From Polaromonas sp. (GTDB lineage: Bacteria; Pseudomonadota; Gammaproteobacteria; Burkholderiales; Burkholderiaceae_C): a stretch of DNA of 64,000 nucleotides. The stretch lies in contig NZ_JAAFGZ010000006.1 of the NCBI RefSeq assembly GCF_010365105.1, positions 99,172 to 163,171 of the forward strand, given 5' to 3'. Under the pieces are notes generated by a model, which worked only from the letters and a program-made list of their open reading frames with translations, was not told the DNA's origin and ran no database searches. Position numbers and translations under genes: made by a program. This document shows, piece by piece, positions 28,501 through 37,300 of the stretch. How positions within the stretch are numbered: position 1 is the first letter of the stretch; every line of letters begins with the position of its first letter.

Positions 28501-28702
28501 AACCAACGGCCACGTCGCCGTGAAGGCCTGGAAAGCGCTGGGCAAACAGACCGGGCGCGACCACACCCATCTGGCGCTGCACCGCGAGGACGAAAAGATC
28601 CGTTTCCGCGACATCCAGGCGCAGCCGCGCAAGATCATCAGCTCGCCGACCTGGAGCGGCATCGAGTCCGAGACCGTGTCGTACAACGACCAATGTGCAT
28701 GA
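25559..28702 (+). pseudogene. narG: Respiratory nitrate reductase alpha subunit NarG, 5' part (frameshifted)
   Basis: Codes for 1047 residues that match NarG from its N-terminus: HGVNCTGSCSW (ligands of the FS0 4Fe-4S cluster), the molybdenum-ligand region YCDLPPSSP and QPRKIISSPTWSGIE. A full NarG has about 1,240 residues. After SYND the frame runs into QCA and a TGA at 28700, while the continuation (NVHEYIPWRTL) is one base out of phase. The C-terminal quarter is therefore lost from this product. AAAGGAG precedes the ATG. It is the first structural gene of narGHJI. Either a real mutation or a sequencing error; there is no slippery heptamer at the junction. Confidence 0.85.
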
Positions 28703-29369
28703 ATACATCCCGTGGCGCACCCTGACCGGCCGCCAGCAGTTCTACCAGGACCACCCGTGGATGCTGGCCTTTGGCGAAGGCCTGGCCAGCTACCGTCCGC
28801 CGGTGAACCTGAAGGCGACGGCCGGCGTGCACGGCATCCGTTCTAATGGCAACGCCGAGATCCTGCTGAACTTCATCACGCCGCACCAGAAGTGGGGCAT
28901 TCACTCGACCTATACCGACAACTTGTTGATGCTCACGCTGAGCCGGGGCGGCCCGATCATCTGGCTCAGTGAAGACGACGCCAAACTGATCGGCGTGCAG
29001 GACAACGACTGGATCGAGGCCTACAACGTGAACGGCGCGATTTCTGCGCGGGCCGTCGTCAGCCAGCGCGTCAAGCCCGGCATGGTGATGATGTACCACG
29101 CACAGGAAAAGATCGTCAACACGCCAGGCTCTGAAATCACCGGCCAGCGCGGCGGCATCCACAACTCGGTGACGCGCATCGTGCTCAAACCCACGCACAT
29201 GATTGGCGGCTATGCGCAGCTGAGCTACGGCTTCAACTACTACGGAACCATTGGCACCAATCGCGACGAATTTGTCGTGGTGCGCAAGATGGACAAGGTT
29301 GACTGGCTGGATACGCCACGCGAAGATGAACGCGCCTTTGCGGTGCAACAACTGGGAGAAGCAGCATGA
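28695..29369 (+). pseudogene. narG: NarG 3' part (separated by frameshift)
   Basis: 224 codons (GTG at 28695) continuing NarG after the break: VHEYIPWRTLTGRQQFYQDHP through to the NarG C-terminus with GTNRDEFVVVRKMD. It contains part of the molybdopterin-binding domain IV and cannot work alone. There is no ribosome site before the GTG, so it is a remnant of one gene, not a separate one. It ends in an ATGA overlap with narH, so loss of coupled translation may also reduce NarH. Confidence 0.85.
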
Positions 29370-30898
29370 AGGTACGCGCACAAATCGGCATGGTGCTGAA
29401 CCTGGACAAGTGCATCGGTTGCCACACTTGCTCGGTCACCTGCAAGAATGTCTGGACCAGCCGTCCGGGCATGGAATACGCCTGGTTCAACAACGTCGAG
29501 ACCAAGCCCGGCATCGGTTACCCCAAGGAATGGGAAAACCAGGACAAGTGGAACGGCGGCTGGGTTCGCAAGGCTGATGGTTCCATCGAGCCCAAGCAAG
29601 GCGGCAAGTGGAAAATGCTGATGCGCCTGTTCGCCAATCCGAACATGCCGCAGATTGACGATTATTACGAGCCGTTCACGTTCGACTACGACCATTTGCA
29701 GTCAGCGCCCGAGATGAAGGCGACGCCCACGGCCCGCCCGCGCAGCCTGATCACCGGCAAGCGCATGGAAAAAATCGAATGGGGTCCGAACTGGGAGGAA
29801 ATCCTGGGCGGCGAGTTTTCCAAGCGCAGCAAGGATGCCAATCTGGCGAATTTCGACCAGGTCCAGAAGGACATGGTCGGCCAGTTTGAAAACACCTTCA
29901 TGATGTATTTGCCGCGCCTGTGCGAGCACTGCCTGAACCCGGCCTGCGTGGCCTCGTGCCCGTCGGGTTCGATCTACAAGCGCGAGGAAGACGGCATCGT
30001 GCTGATCGACCAGGACAAATGCCGGGGCTGGCGCATGTGCGTCTCGGGCTGCCCGTACAAGAAGATTTACTACAACTGGAAGAGCGGCAAGGCCGAGAAA
30101 TGCACTTTTTGCTACCCGCGCATCGAGGCCGGCCAGCCGACGGTGTGCAGCGAAACCTGCGTCGGCCGCATCCGCTACCTGGGCGTCATTCTGTATGACG
30201 CCGACCGCATCCAGGAAGCCGCCAGCGTCGAAAACGACAAGGATCTGTACCAGGCCCAGCTCGACATCTTTTTGGACCCGAACGATCCGGCAGTGATTGC
30301 GCAAGCGCGTATCGACGGCATTCCCGACGCGTGGATGGACGGCGCGCGCCGCAGCCCGGTCTACAAAATGGCCGTCGAATGGAAGGTCGCCTTGCCGCTG
30401 CACCCCGAGTACCGCACGCTGCCGATGGTCTGGTATGTGCCGCCGCTGTCGCCGATCACGTCGGCTGCCAACGCCGGACACATCGGCATCAACGGCGAGT
30501 TGCCCGACATTGCCCAGATGCGCATTCCGGTGCAGTACCTGGCCAACCTGCTGACGGCGGGCGACACGGCACCCGTGATCCGCGCGCTGCAGCGGATGAT
30601 GGCGATGCGCTCCTACCAGCGCAGCAAGCATGTGGACAACGAACAGAATCTGGCCGTGCTGGCCCAGGCCGGCCTGACGGTGGCCGAGGTCGAGGAGATG
30701 TACCACATCATGGCGATTGCCAACTACGAAGACCGCTTCGTGATTCCGACCAGCCACCGCGAGTACGCCGAGAACGCGTTTGACATGCGCGGCGGCTGCG
30801 GTTTTACCTTCGGCAACGGCTGCTCCGACGGCGCCAGCGATGTCAGCCTGTTCGGCGGCAGCAAGAAACGCACGATTCCCATCAAGGTAGAGGTCTGA
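29366..30898 (+). CDS. narH: Respiratory nitrate reductase beta subunit NarH
   Basis: A 510-residue iron-sulfur subunit that carries electrons from NarI haems to NarG. Four cysteine clusters are visible: CIGCHTCSVTC near residue 16, CEHCLNPACVASCP, CRGWRMCVSGCP (Trp in place of a Cys gives the 3Fe-4S cluster), and CTFCYPR with CSETCVG. Length and motifs are normal and uninterrupted. The ATG overlaps the narG 3' fragment stop. Confidence 0.97.
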   Translation: MKVRAQIGMVLNLDKCIGCHTCSVTCKNVWTSRPGMEYAWFNNVETKPGIGYPKEWENQDKWNGGWVRKADGSIEPKQGGKWKMLMRLFANPNMPQIDDYYEPFTFDYDHLQSAPEMKATPTARPRSLITGKRMEKIEWGPNWEEILGGEFSKRSKDANLANFDQVQKDMVGQFENTFMMYLPRLCEHCLNPACVASCPSGSIYKREEDGIVLIDQDKCRGWRMCVSGCPYKKIYYNWKSGKAEKCTFCYPRIEAGQPTVCSETCVGRIRYLGVILYDADRIQEAASVENDKDLYQAQLDIFLDPNDPAVIAQARIDGIPDAWMDGARRSPVYKMAVEWKVALPLHPEYRTLPMVWYVPPLSPITSAANAGHIGINGELPDIAQMRIPVQYLANLLTAGDTAPVIRALQRMMAMRSYQRSKHVDNEQNLAVLAQAGLTVAEVEEMYHIMAIANYEDRFVIPTSHREYAENAFDMRGGCGFTFGNGCSDGASDVSLFGGSKKRTIPIKVEV

Positions 30899-30901
30899 GC
30901 C

Positions 30902-31597
30902 ATGGCACTGTTCAATTCCATTCCCAAGGCGACCAAAAGCCTGCGCGTGCTGGCACGCCTGCTGGGCTATCCCGATGCCGAACTGCGCGGCCACCTGGCC
31001 GACATGCGCGGCGCGCTGCATGAAGAAAAAGCCTTGGCACCGCTGCGGCTGGCCGAACTCGATGCGCTGATCGACACGCTGGCGCGCAAGGATGTCCTGG
31101 AAGTCGAAGCCGCTTATGTCGAGCTGTTCGACCGGGGACGCGCCACTTCGCTGCACCTGTTCGAGCATGTGCATGGCGACTCGCGCGACCGGGGGCCGGC
31201 CATGATCGACCTGGCGCAGACCTACGGAAAAGCCGGCATGTACCTGGCCGAGGGCGAAATGCCCGACTTTTTGCCGGTGGTGCTCGAATTCACCTCGACC
31301 CAGCCGCCGCGCGAGGCGCGCGAGTTCCTGGCCGAAATGGCGCATATCTTCAACGCCATCTTTGCCGCCTTGCAGCAGCGCGGCAGTGCTTACGCCTGCG
31401 TGCTGGGCGCGCTGCTGGAACTGGCCGGCGAGAAAGCCTCGCCGGTTGAAATTGCCGCCGAGGAAGCCATCGATGCCGTCTGGCAGGAGCCGGTCGTGTT
31501 CGACGGCTGCTCGTCCAAAGGCCAGTCCAGGCCGGACCAGCCGCAACCCATCCACATCGTTCGCAAGCCACGTCCTTCCCAAGGAGCACAAGCATGA
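30902..31597 (+). CDS. narJ: Nitrate reductase chaperone NarJ
   Basis: A 231-residue member of the NarJ/TorD-like chaperone family that binds apo-NarG and controls insertion of the molybdenum cofactor and FS0. It contains LARLLGYPDAELR at the start and the family motif YVELFDRGRATSLHLFEHVHGDSRDRG. It begins 3 bases after narH and overlaps narI by ATGA. The reading frame is intact. Confidence 0.95.
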   Translation: MALFNSIPKATKSLRVLARLLGYPDAELRGHLADMRGALHEEKALAPLRLAELDALIDTLARKDVLEVEAAYVELFDRGRATSLHLFEHVHGDSRDRGPAMIDLAQTYGKAGMYLAEGEMPDFLPVVLEFTSTQPPREAREFLAEMAHIFNAIFAALQQRGSAYACVLGALLELAGEKASPVEIAAEEAIDAVWQEPVVFDGCSSKGQSRPDQPQPIHIVRKPRPSQGAQA

Positions 31598-32391
31598 ACT
31601 CCCTGCACGGTTTTCTCTTCGGGGTCTATCCCTACATCTGCCTGACGGTGTTTTTGCTCGGCAGCCTGATCCGCTTCGACCGCGACCAGTACACCTGGAA
31701 AAGCGACTCGTCACAACTGCTGCGCACCGGCCTGCTGCGCTGGGGCAGCAACCTGTTCCACGTCGGCATCTTGTTTCTGTTCTTCGGCCACCTGGTCGGC
31801 CTGCTGGCACCGCATGCGTTTTATGCGCACTTCCTGGAAGCCTCGGTCAAGCAGAAGATTGCCATCTACTCGGGCGGCCTGTTTGGCGTGCTGTGCTTCA
31901 TCGGCCTGAGCATGCTGATCTACCGCCGCATGTTCGATGAGCGCATCCGCTACACCAGCCACAAGACCGACCTGGCGATCTTGCTGATCCTCTGGGTGCA
32001 ACTGGTGGTCGGCCTGATTACCCTGCCGTTTTCATGGGCGCACTCCGATGGCAGCGTGATGCTGATCCTGGCGGACTGGGCCCAGCGCATCCTGACTCTG
32101 CGCACGGTCGATGCCGAGGTGCTGTGGGGTCTGCCATGGCCGTATCTGCTGCATATCGTGTTCGGCATGACCATCTTTTTGCTGTTCCCGTTCAGCCGCC
32201 TGGTCCATGTGTGGAGCGGCTTTGCCTCGGTCGGCTACCTGTTCAGGCCTTACCAGGTGGTGCGCAGCCGCCGCCTCGATGTCGGCGCCACCACACGGAC
32301 GGCACCGCGTCCCCAGCAGCAGCCTGCGCAAGCCAGGCCTGCCGGCCAGCCCTCCGTGACTTCGGTGAAACCAGAAAGCAAATTCTCATGA
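31594..32391 (+). CDS. narI: Nitrate reductase gamma subunit NarI
   Basis: A 265-residue cytochrome b with five transmembrane helices that oxidises quinol and anchors NarGH. Haem-ligand histidines lie in NLFHVGILFLFFGHLVG and in the last helices (LLHIVFGMT, FSRLVHVWSGFASVGYLFRPYQ). The tail after the RSRR sequence is a Pro/Gln/Ala-rich extension of about 35 residues that most NarI proteins lack. The stop overlaps ppiC by ATGA. Confidence 0.95.
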   Translation: MNSLHGFLFGVYPYICLTVFLLGSLIRFDRDQYTWKSDSSQLLRTGLLRWGSNLFHVGILFLFFGHLVGLLAPHAFYAHFLEASVKQKIAIYSGGLFGVLCFIGLSMLIYRRMFDERIRYTSHKTDLAILLILWVQLVVGLITLPFSWAHSDGSVMLILADWAQRILTLRTVDAEVLWGLPWPYLLHIVFGMTIFLLFPFSRLVHVWSGFASVGYLFRPYQVVRSRRLDVGATTRTAPRPQQQPAQARPAGQPSVTSVKPESKFS

Positions 32392-33245
32392 GCACGCCTA
32401 CTTCCACCGTGACCGGCTGCGGCAGCAGCAGCTGCCAGTGCGCCGGCCCTGACATGTCCAGCAGCCAGGCCGCCCTGCCAACCGCCGCTGTCAACGGCAT
32501 CGAACTGCATCCGCCCGGCCAGCGCCCGGACATCGCGACCTTGCGAGAGCTGGCCTATGCCGAACTGCTGCGCCAGCAGGCGGTGGTGAAAGGCCTGCTG
32601 CCGCGTCACAAGGAACTCACCGCGCCCGAACTGGGCGAGTCAGAGCGCCAGGTCATCGAAGCCATGGCGGACGCCGAAGTGCAGAGCCCCCAGCCCAACG
32701 AAGACGAATGCCAGCGTTATTTCGAAGCCAACAAGCCGCAGTTCATGGTCGGGCAGGCGCTGCATGTGCGGCATATCCTGTTTGCCGTCACGCCCGGCGT
32801 CAACGTGCATGCGCTGACGGTGCATGCCGAAAAGGCGCTGCTGGAGTTGACGCGCAACGACGCATCCCCCGAGCGCTTTGCCCAGCTGGCCGCCGAATTG
32901 TCGAACTGCCCGACAAGCACCCAGGGCGGCGACCTGGGCTGGATTGGTCCGGACGACTGCGCGCCCGAACTGGCCAACGAGCTGTTTCACCAGAAGCATG
33001 CCCAATGGGGTATGGGCGTGCATCCCCGACTGATTCATACGCGCTTCGGCTTTCACATCATCGAGGTGCTTGAGCGCCGTGCCGGCAAGCAGCCCACCTA
33101 CGCCGAGGTGCACGAACGCATCAAGGCCCTGCTGGCGATACAGTCGCGCGCCCGGGCGCTGCACCAGTACATGAGTCTGCTGGTCGGCGAGGCGCTGGTC
33201 GAAGGCATCGACCTGGAAGGGGCTGATTCGCCCTTGGTGCAATGA
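32388..33245 (+). CDS. Parvulin-type peptidyl-prolyl isomerase of the nar operon
   Basis: A 285-residue protein with a Cys-rich start (GCGSSSCQC), a helical segment and a rotamase domain (about residues 120-225) with VRHILFAV, GGDLGWI and TRFGFHIIEV motifs. Related proteins occur after narI in many betaproteobacteria and resemble NifM-like accessory factors. It probably helps fold or assemble the nitrate reductase. Both ends overlap neighbours by ATGA, so it is fully coupled to narI and the next gene. No signal peptide is seen, so it is probably cytoplasmic. Confidence 0.9.
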   Translation: MSTPTSTVTGCGSSSCQCAGPDMSSSQAALPTAAVNGIELHPPGQRPDIATLRELAYAELLRQQAVVKGLLPRHKELTAPELGESERQVIEAMADAEVQSPQPNEDECQRYFEANKPQFMVGQALHVRHILFAVTPGVNVHALTVHAEKALLELTRNDASPERFAQLAAELSNCPTSTQGGDLGWIGPDDCAPELANELFHQKHAQWGMGVHPRLIHTRFGFHIIEVLERRAGKQPTYAEVHERIKALLAIQSRARALHQYMSLLVGEALVEGIDLEGADSPLVQ

Positions 33246-33934
33246 CAGGAAACGCCGCAGCCAACGACGAGCTTCTGCTGCGCTTGCGGTGTTTCAAGTC
33301 AGACTACTTCCCGCTGCACCAGCAGCGTTTTCAGGATCTGGTGTCGCAAGGTCAGCATCCCAAAACACTGTTCATCGGCTGCTCGGACTCGCGCCTGGTG
33401 CCTTACCTGTTGACGGGCACCGGCCCCGGCGAGCTCTTCATCGTGCGCAACGTCGGCGCCTTCATTCCTCCTTACGATGGCTCGCACGGCCTGCACGGCA
33501 CCACGGCGGCCATCGAGTACGCGGTGCTGACCCTGAATGTCGAGCGTATCGTCGTCTGCGGTCACAGCCAGTGCGGCGGCATCCGTGCGGCTTATGAAGG
33601 CGTGGCCGATGAAGCGGTTGCACTGAAAGCCTGGCTCCGGCTGGTGCAAGAGGCCCTGCTGCCCGTGCAACCGAGCCCCGAGGCGATGCGCCGCACCGAG
33701 CAGCGCTCGGTCGTGCTGCAGCTGGAGCGGTTGATGGGCTACCCCATGGTGCGCCGCGCGGTAGAGGCCGAAACGCTCACCTTGCATGGCTGGCATTACG
33801 TGATCGAGGAGGGCGAAATTCACATCTTCGATGCACAAAAGGGCGATTTCGTGCCTGCGTCGCTGGCGTCACATTGCGGCACCGGGCCGTATCAGCCTTA
33901 TGTGGAACATGACGGGCAGGTGATTTGCGATTGA
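33242..33934 (+). CDS. can: Beta-class carbonic anhydrase
   Basis: A 230-residue enzyme that interconverts CO2 and bicarbonate. Zinc ligands and the catalytic dyad are C47, D49 and R51 in CSDSR, with H108 and C111 in CGHSQCGG. The start overlaps the parvulin gene by ATGA, making it the last gene of a coupled nar operon. That is an unusual partner for nitrate reductase; it may supply bicarbonate during anaerobic growth. Confidence 0.93.
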   Translation: MTGNAAANDELLLRLRCFKSDYFPLHQQRFQDLVSQGQHPKTLFIGCSDSRLVPYLLTGTGPGELFIVRNVGAFIPPYDGSHGLHGTTAAIEYAVLTLNVERIVVCGHSQCGGIRAAYEGVADEAVALKAWLRLVQEALLPVQPSPEAMRRTEQRSVVLQLERLMGYPMVRRAVEAETLTLHGWHYVIEEGEIHIFDAQKGDFVPASLASHCGTGPYQPYVEHDGQVICD

Positions 33935-34368
33935 ACGGGCGGCGTCGCACAAACCACCTCGCTTTGACGCGCGGGTGTACTTTTGAAAAATTTCAGTCAG
34001 CATGATGCTGTGTTTTTGATGGTTGTTAAAGCATATTCTGCATGCACGAAAGCCATATTTGACTCGAAAAATAGCGCCGTCGGCGGTTTTTGGCAGCGCG
34101 CTTTTGTCGCCGCGCCAGCATCGTTGCGGCGCCCGGGTCCATGGCTTGAAAATGGCGCCAACGCATGGTTGCGCTACATCAGGAATGCGCTTGAATCTGC
34201 GGCCAGGCGCCGACCCTGCCACCAGCTCATCGGTAAAAAAGGTCTATTCTCGCTACCTGCGCGGCAGCTGCCTTTTGAGCGGCACGGCCTGCGCCAGAAC
34301 CTGAATTTCCAGGGCTGCGGGCGATGTGCGCTGCGCGGCCTTTCCCCTTTTTCCCAAGGAACACACCC
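33935..34368 (+). other. Intergenic region before nrdJ
   Basis: 434 bases with no credible gene. It holds a diverged 58-bp element (34007-34064), several GC-rich imperfect palindromes and the nrdJ ribosome site AAGGA at 34356-34360. No FNR box or NrdR box was found. A stretch around 34203-34225 (GCCAGGCGCCGACCCTGCC) faintly recalls a B12 box, but other riboswitch parts are missing. Confidence 0.5.
34007..34064 (-). repeat. 58-bp dispersed element (diverged)
   Basis: Minus-strand orientation; GCTGTGTTTTTGATGGT stands in the palindrome position and ATGCACGAAAGCCATATTTGAC at the far end matches the spacing of the other copies. Confidence 0.4.
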
Positions 34369-37300
34369 ATGAAGCGCGAACATTTCGGCCGGCCGCAAGA
34401 CCTGACCGCCACCCAGCCCATCAGCTACGACGTGCTGAAGGAAAAATACCTCAAGCCCGGCGAAAGCGGACTGGAAGACGTGTACCGGCGCGTGGCGCGC
34501 GCATTGGCATCGGTCGAACTGCCCGCCGAGCGTGAAAAGCACGAGGCGCTGTTCCTCGAAAACCTGCACGCCGGTGCGATTGGCGCGGGCCGCATCATGA
34601 GCGCGGCTGGCACGGCCATCCAGGCCACCTTGATCAATTGCTTTGTGCAGCCGGTCGGCGATTGCATCCAGGGCGTCGATGACGGCGGCTACCCCGGCAT
34701 TTACGAAGCGCTGCGCGAAGCCGCCGAAACCATGCGCCGCGGCGGCGGCGTGGGTTACGACTTTTCGCGCATCCGGCCGCGCAATGCCGAGGTCAAGGGC
34801 ACGTCGTCGATGGCCTCAGGCCCGTGCAGTTACATCAACGTGTTCGACCAGTCGTGCTCGACGGTGGAAAGCGCGGGCGCCCGGCGCGGTGCGCAAATGG
34901 GCGTGCTGCGCATCGACCATCCCGATGTGCACGAGTTCATCACCGCCAAGCGCACGCCCGGCCGCTGGAACAACTTCAACGTGTCGGTCGGCATGTCGGA
35001 TGGCTTCATGCAGGCGCTGAATGACGACCAGCCGTGGGAACTGGTCCACAAGGCCAAGCCCGGCGCAGCCCTGATCGCCAAAGGCGCCTTTCAGCGCGCC
35101 GACGGCCTGTGGGTCTACCAGACCGTGGCAGCACGCGAGTTGTGGGACACGGTGATGAAGTCGGCCTATGACTTTGCCGAGCCGGGCATCCTGTTCCTGG
35201 ACAACATCAACACCGACAACAACCTGCGTTATTGCGAGGCGATTGCAGCGACGAATCCGTGCGTCACGGCCGATACCTGGGTGATGACGGCTGACGGCCC
35301 GGCGCAGGTGGCCGACCTGATCGGCCGGCGCTTCACGGCCGTGGTGGATGGCCGGGCGTATGCGGTGGAGAGCGAAGGCTTTTTCAGCACCGGCTGCAAG
35401 CCCGTGCTGGCGCTAAGAACCCGTGAAGGCCAGACTTTGCGCCTGACAGCCGACCACCGGGTGCGACGCGTGGCCCGTAAGACTCGTTATCTTCTGGAAC
35501 CTGAGTGGATAGCCGCGGGGCAACTGCAGCCGGGTGACGAAATCCTCCTGCACGACCACCGCGCGCTGGGCGGCTGGGATGGCATCGGCACCGAGGCCGA
35601 AGGCTATCTGCTTGGCCTGCTGGTGGGCGACGGCACGCTCAAAAGCGACAAGGCGGTGATTTCCGTGTGGGCGCCTGAACTCAAAGCCGTGGGCAATGGC
35701 GCGATGGCTTACGCGTTAACCGGGGCTGCCGGTGTCGTGCAGGCGGCTGAAGCGGCCGCGGCCACGCTGGCGCATCGGGTAGATTTTGCCGGTTTCCAGC
35801 GCCCAATCGCCGGGCGAGGCGAGGCGCGCATGGCTTCTGGCCCGGTGCGGCGTTTGGCGCATGAAATGGGGATGCGACCCGGACACAAAACGCTCACGCC
35901 TGCGATGGAAAAAGCCTCTTCTGCTTTTGCTGCAGGGTTGTTGCGTGGGCTGTTTGACGCAGATGGTTCAGTGCAGGGCACTCAGGAAAACGGCGTCAAC
36001 GTGCGTCTATCCCAAAGTGATTTGCCTTTGTTGCAAACGGCGCAGCGCATGCTGCTGCGCCTGGGCATTACCTCGGCAATCAACCAAAACCGCCGGTTGT
36101 CTCAGGAGCGCCTTTTGCCCGACGGGCGCGGTGGCCTCAAGCTCTACCAGACGCAGGCACAGCACGAACTGATCATCAGCGGTGACAACCTGCGCATCTA
36201 TGCTGAATGCGTCGGCTTTGCCGACACCGCCAAGGCCGAGCGGCTGGCGCAAGCCTTGGGCAGCTACCAGCGCAGCCTGAACCGCGACCGCTTCACCGCC
36301 ACCGTCGAGTCATTGAGCGAAGACGGTTTTGAAGAAGTGTTCGATGTCACCGTGGCCGATGTCCATGCCTTCGACGCCAATGGTTTGTATGTACACAATT
36401 GCGGCGAGCAGCCGCTTCCGCCCTACGGCTGCTGCGACCTCGGCCCCATCATCCTGACGCGTTTCGTGCGCCATCCGTTCGGCTTCGACGGCGAGCCGGA
36501 ATTCGATTTCGAGGCCTTTGAAGCCTCGGTCGCCACGCAGGTGCGCGCGCTCGACAACGTGCTCGAAGTGACCTTCTGGCCCTTGCCGCAGCAGCAGGCC
36601 GAATCCAGTGCCAAGCGCCGCATCGGCGTCGGTTTTACCGGCCTGGGCAATGCGCTGACCATGCTGCGCCTGCGCTACGACGCCCCGGAAGGCCGCGACA
36701 TGGCTGCCCGCATCGCCATCCGCATGCGCGATGCAGCGTATGCCGCCTCGGTGGCGCTGGCGAAGGAAAAGGGCGCTTTCCCCAAGTTCGATGCCGACGG
36801 CTACCTGGCCACGGGCACCTTTGCCAGCCGCTTGCCGGCCGAGCTGCAGCAGGCCATTCGCGCCGATGGCATCCGCAATAGCCACCTGCTGTCGATTGCG
36901 CCGACCGGCACGGTCAGCCTGGCGTTTGCCGACAACGCTTCCAACGGCATCGAGCCGGCGTTTTCGTGGATGTACAAGCGCAAGAAGCGCGAGTCCGACG
37001 GCAGCACCACCGACTACGCGGTCGAGGACCACGCCTGGCGGCTGTACCGCGAACTGGGCGGCGACGTCAACCAGTTGCCTGACTATTTCGTCTCGGCGCT
37101 GGAGATGTCGGCCACCAGCCACATTGCCATGATGCAGGCGGTGCAGCCCTTCATCGACACGGCAATTTCCAAGACGGTGAACGTGCCGGCCGACTACGCC
37201 TACAACGACTTCAAGAGCCTGTACCACCAGGCCTGGCGCGCCGGGCTCAAGGGCCTGGCAACCTACCGGCCCAATGCCATTTTGGGCTCGGTGCTCGAAG

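Noticed and set aside
28688..28702. Programmed ribosomal frameshift in narG
   Set aside because: No slippery heptamer, no upstream Shine-Dalgarno-like stimulator and no clear downstream structure; a deletion explains the break better.
34203..34225. B12-box-like sequence upstream of the B12-dependent nrdJ
   Set aside because: Only a loose match to the box; the other conserved parts of a cobalamin riboswitch are missing, and such switches normally control B12-independent enzymes.
33983..34372. 129-codon frame in the gap before nrdJ
   Set aside because: No ribosome site, no recognisable domain, and it runs through a dispersed repeat and into the nrdJ start.
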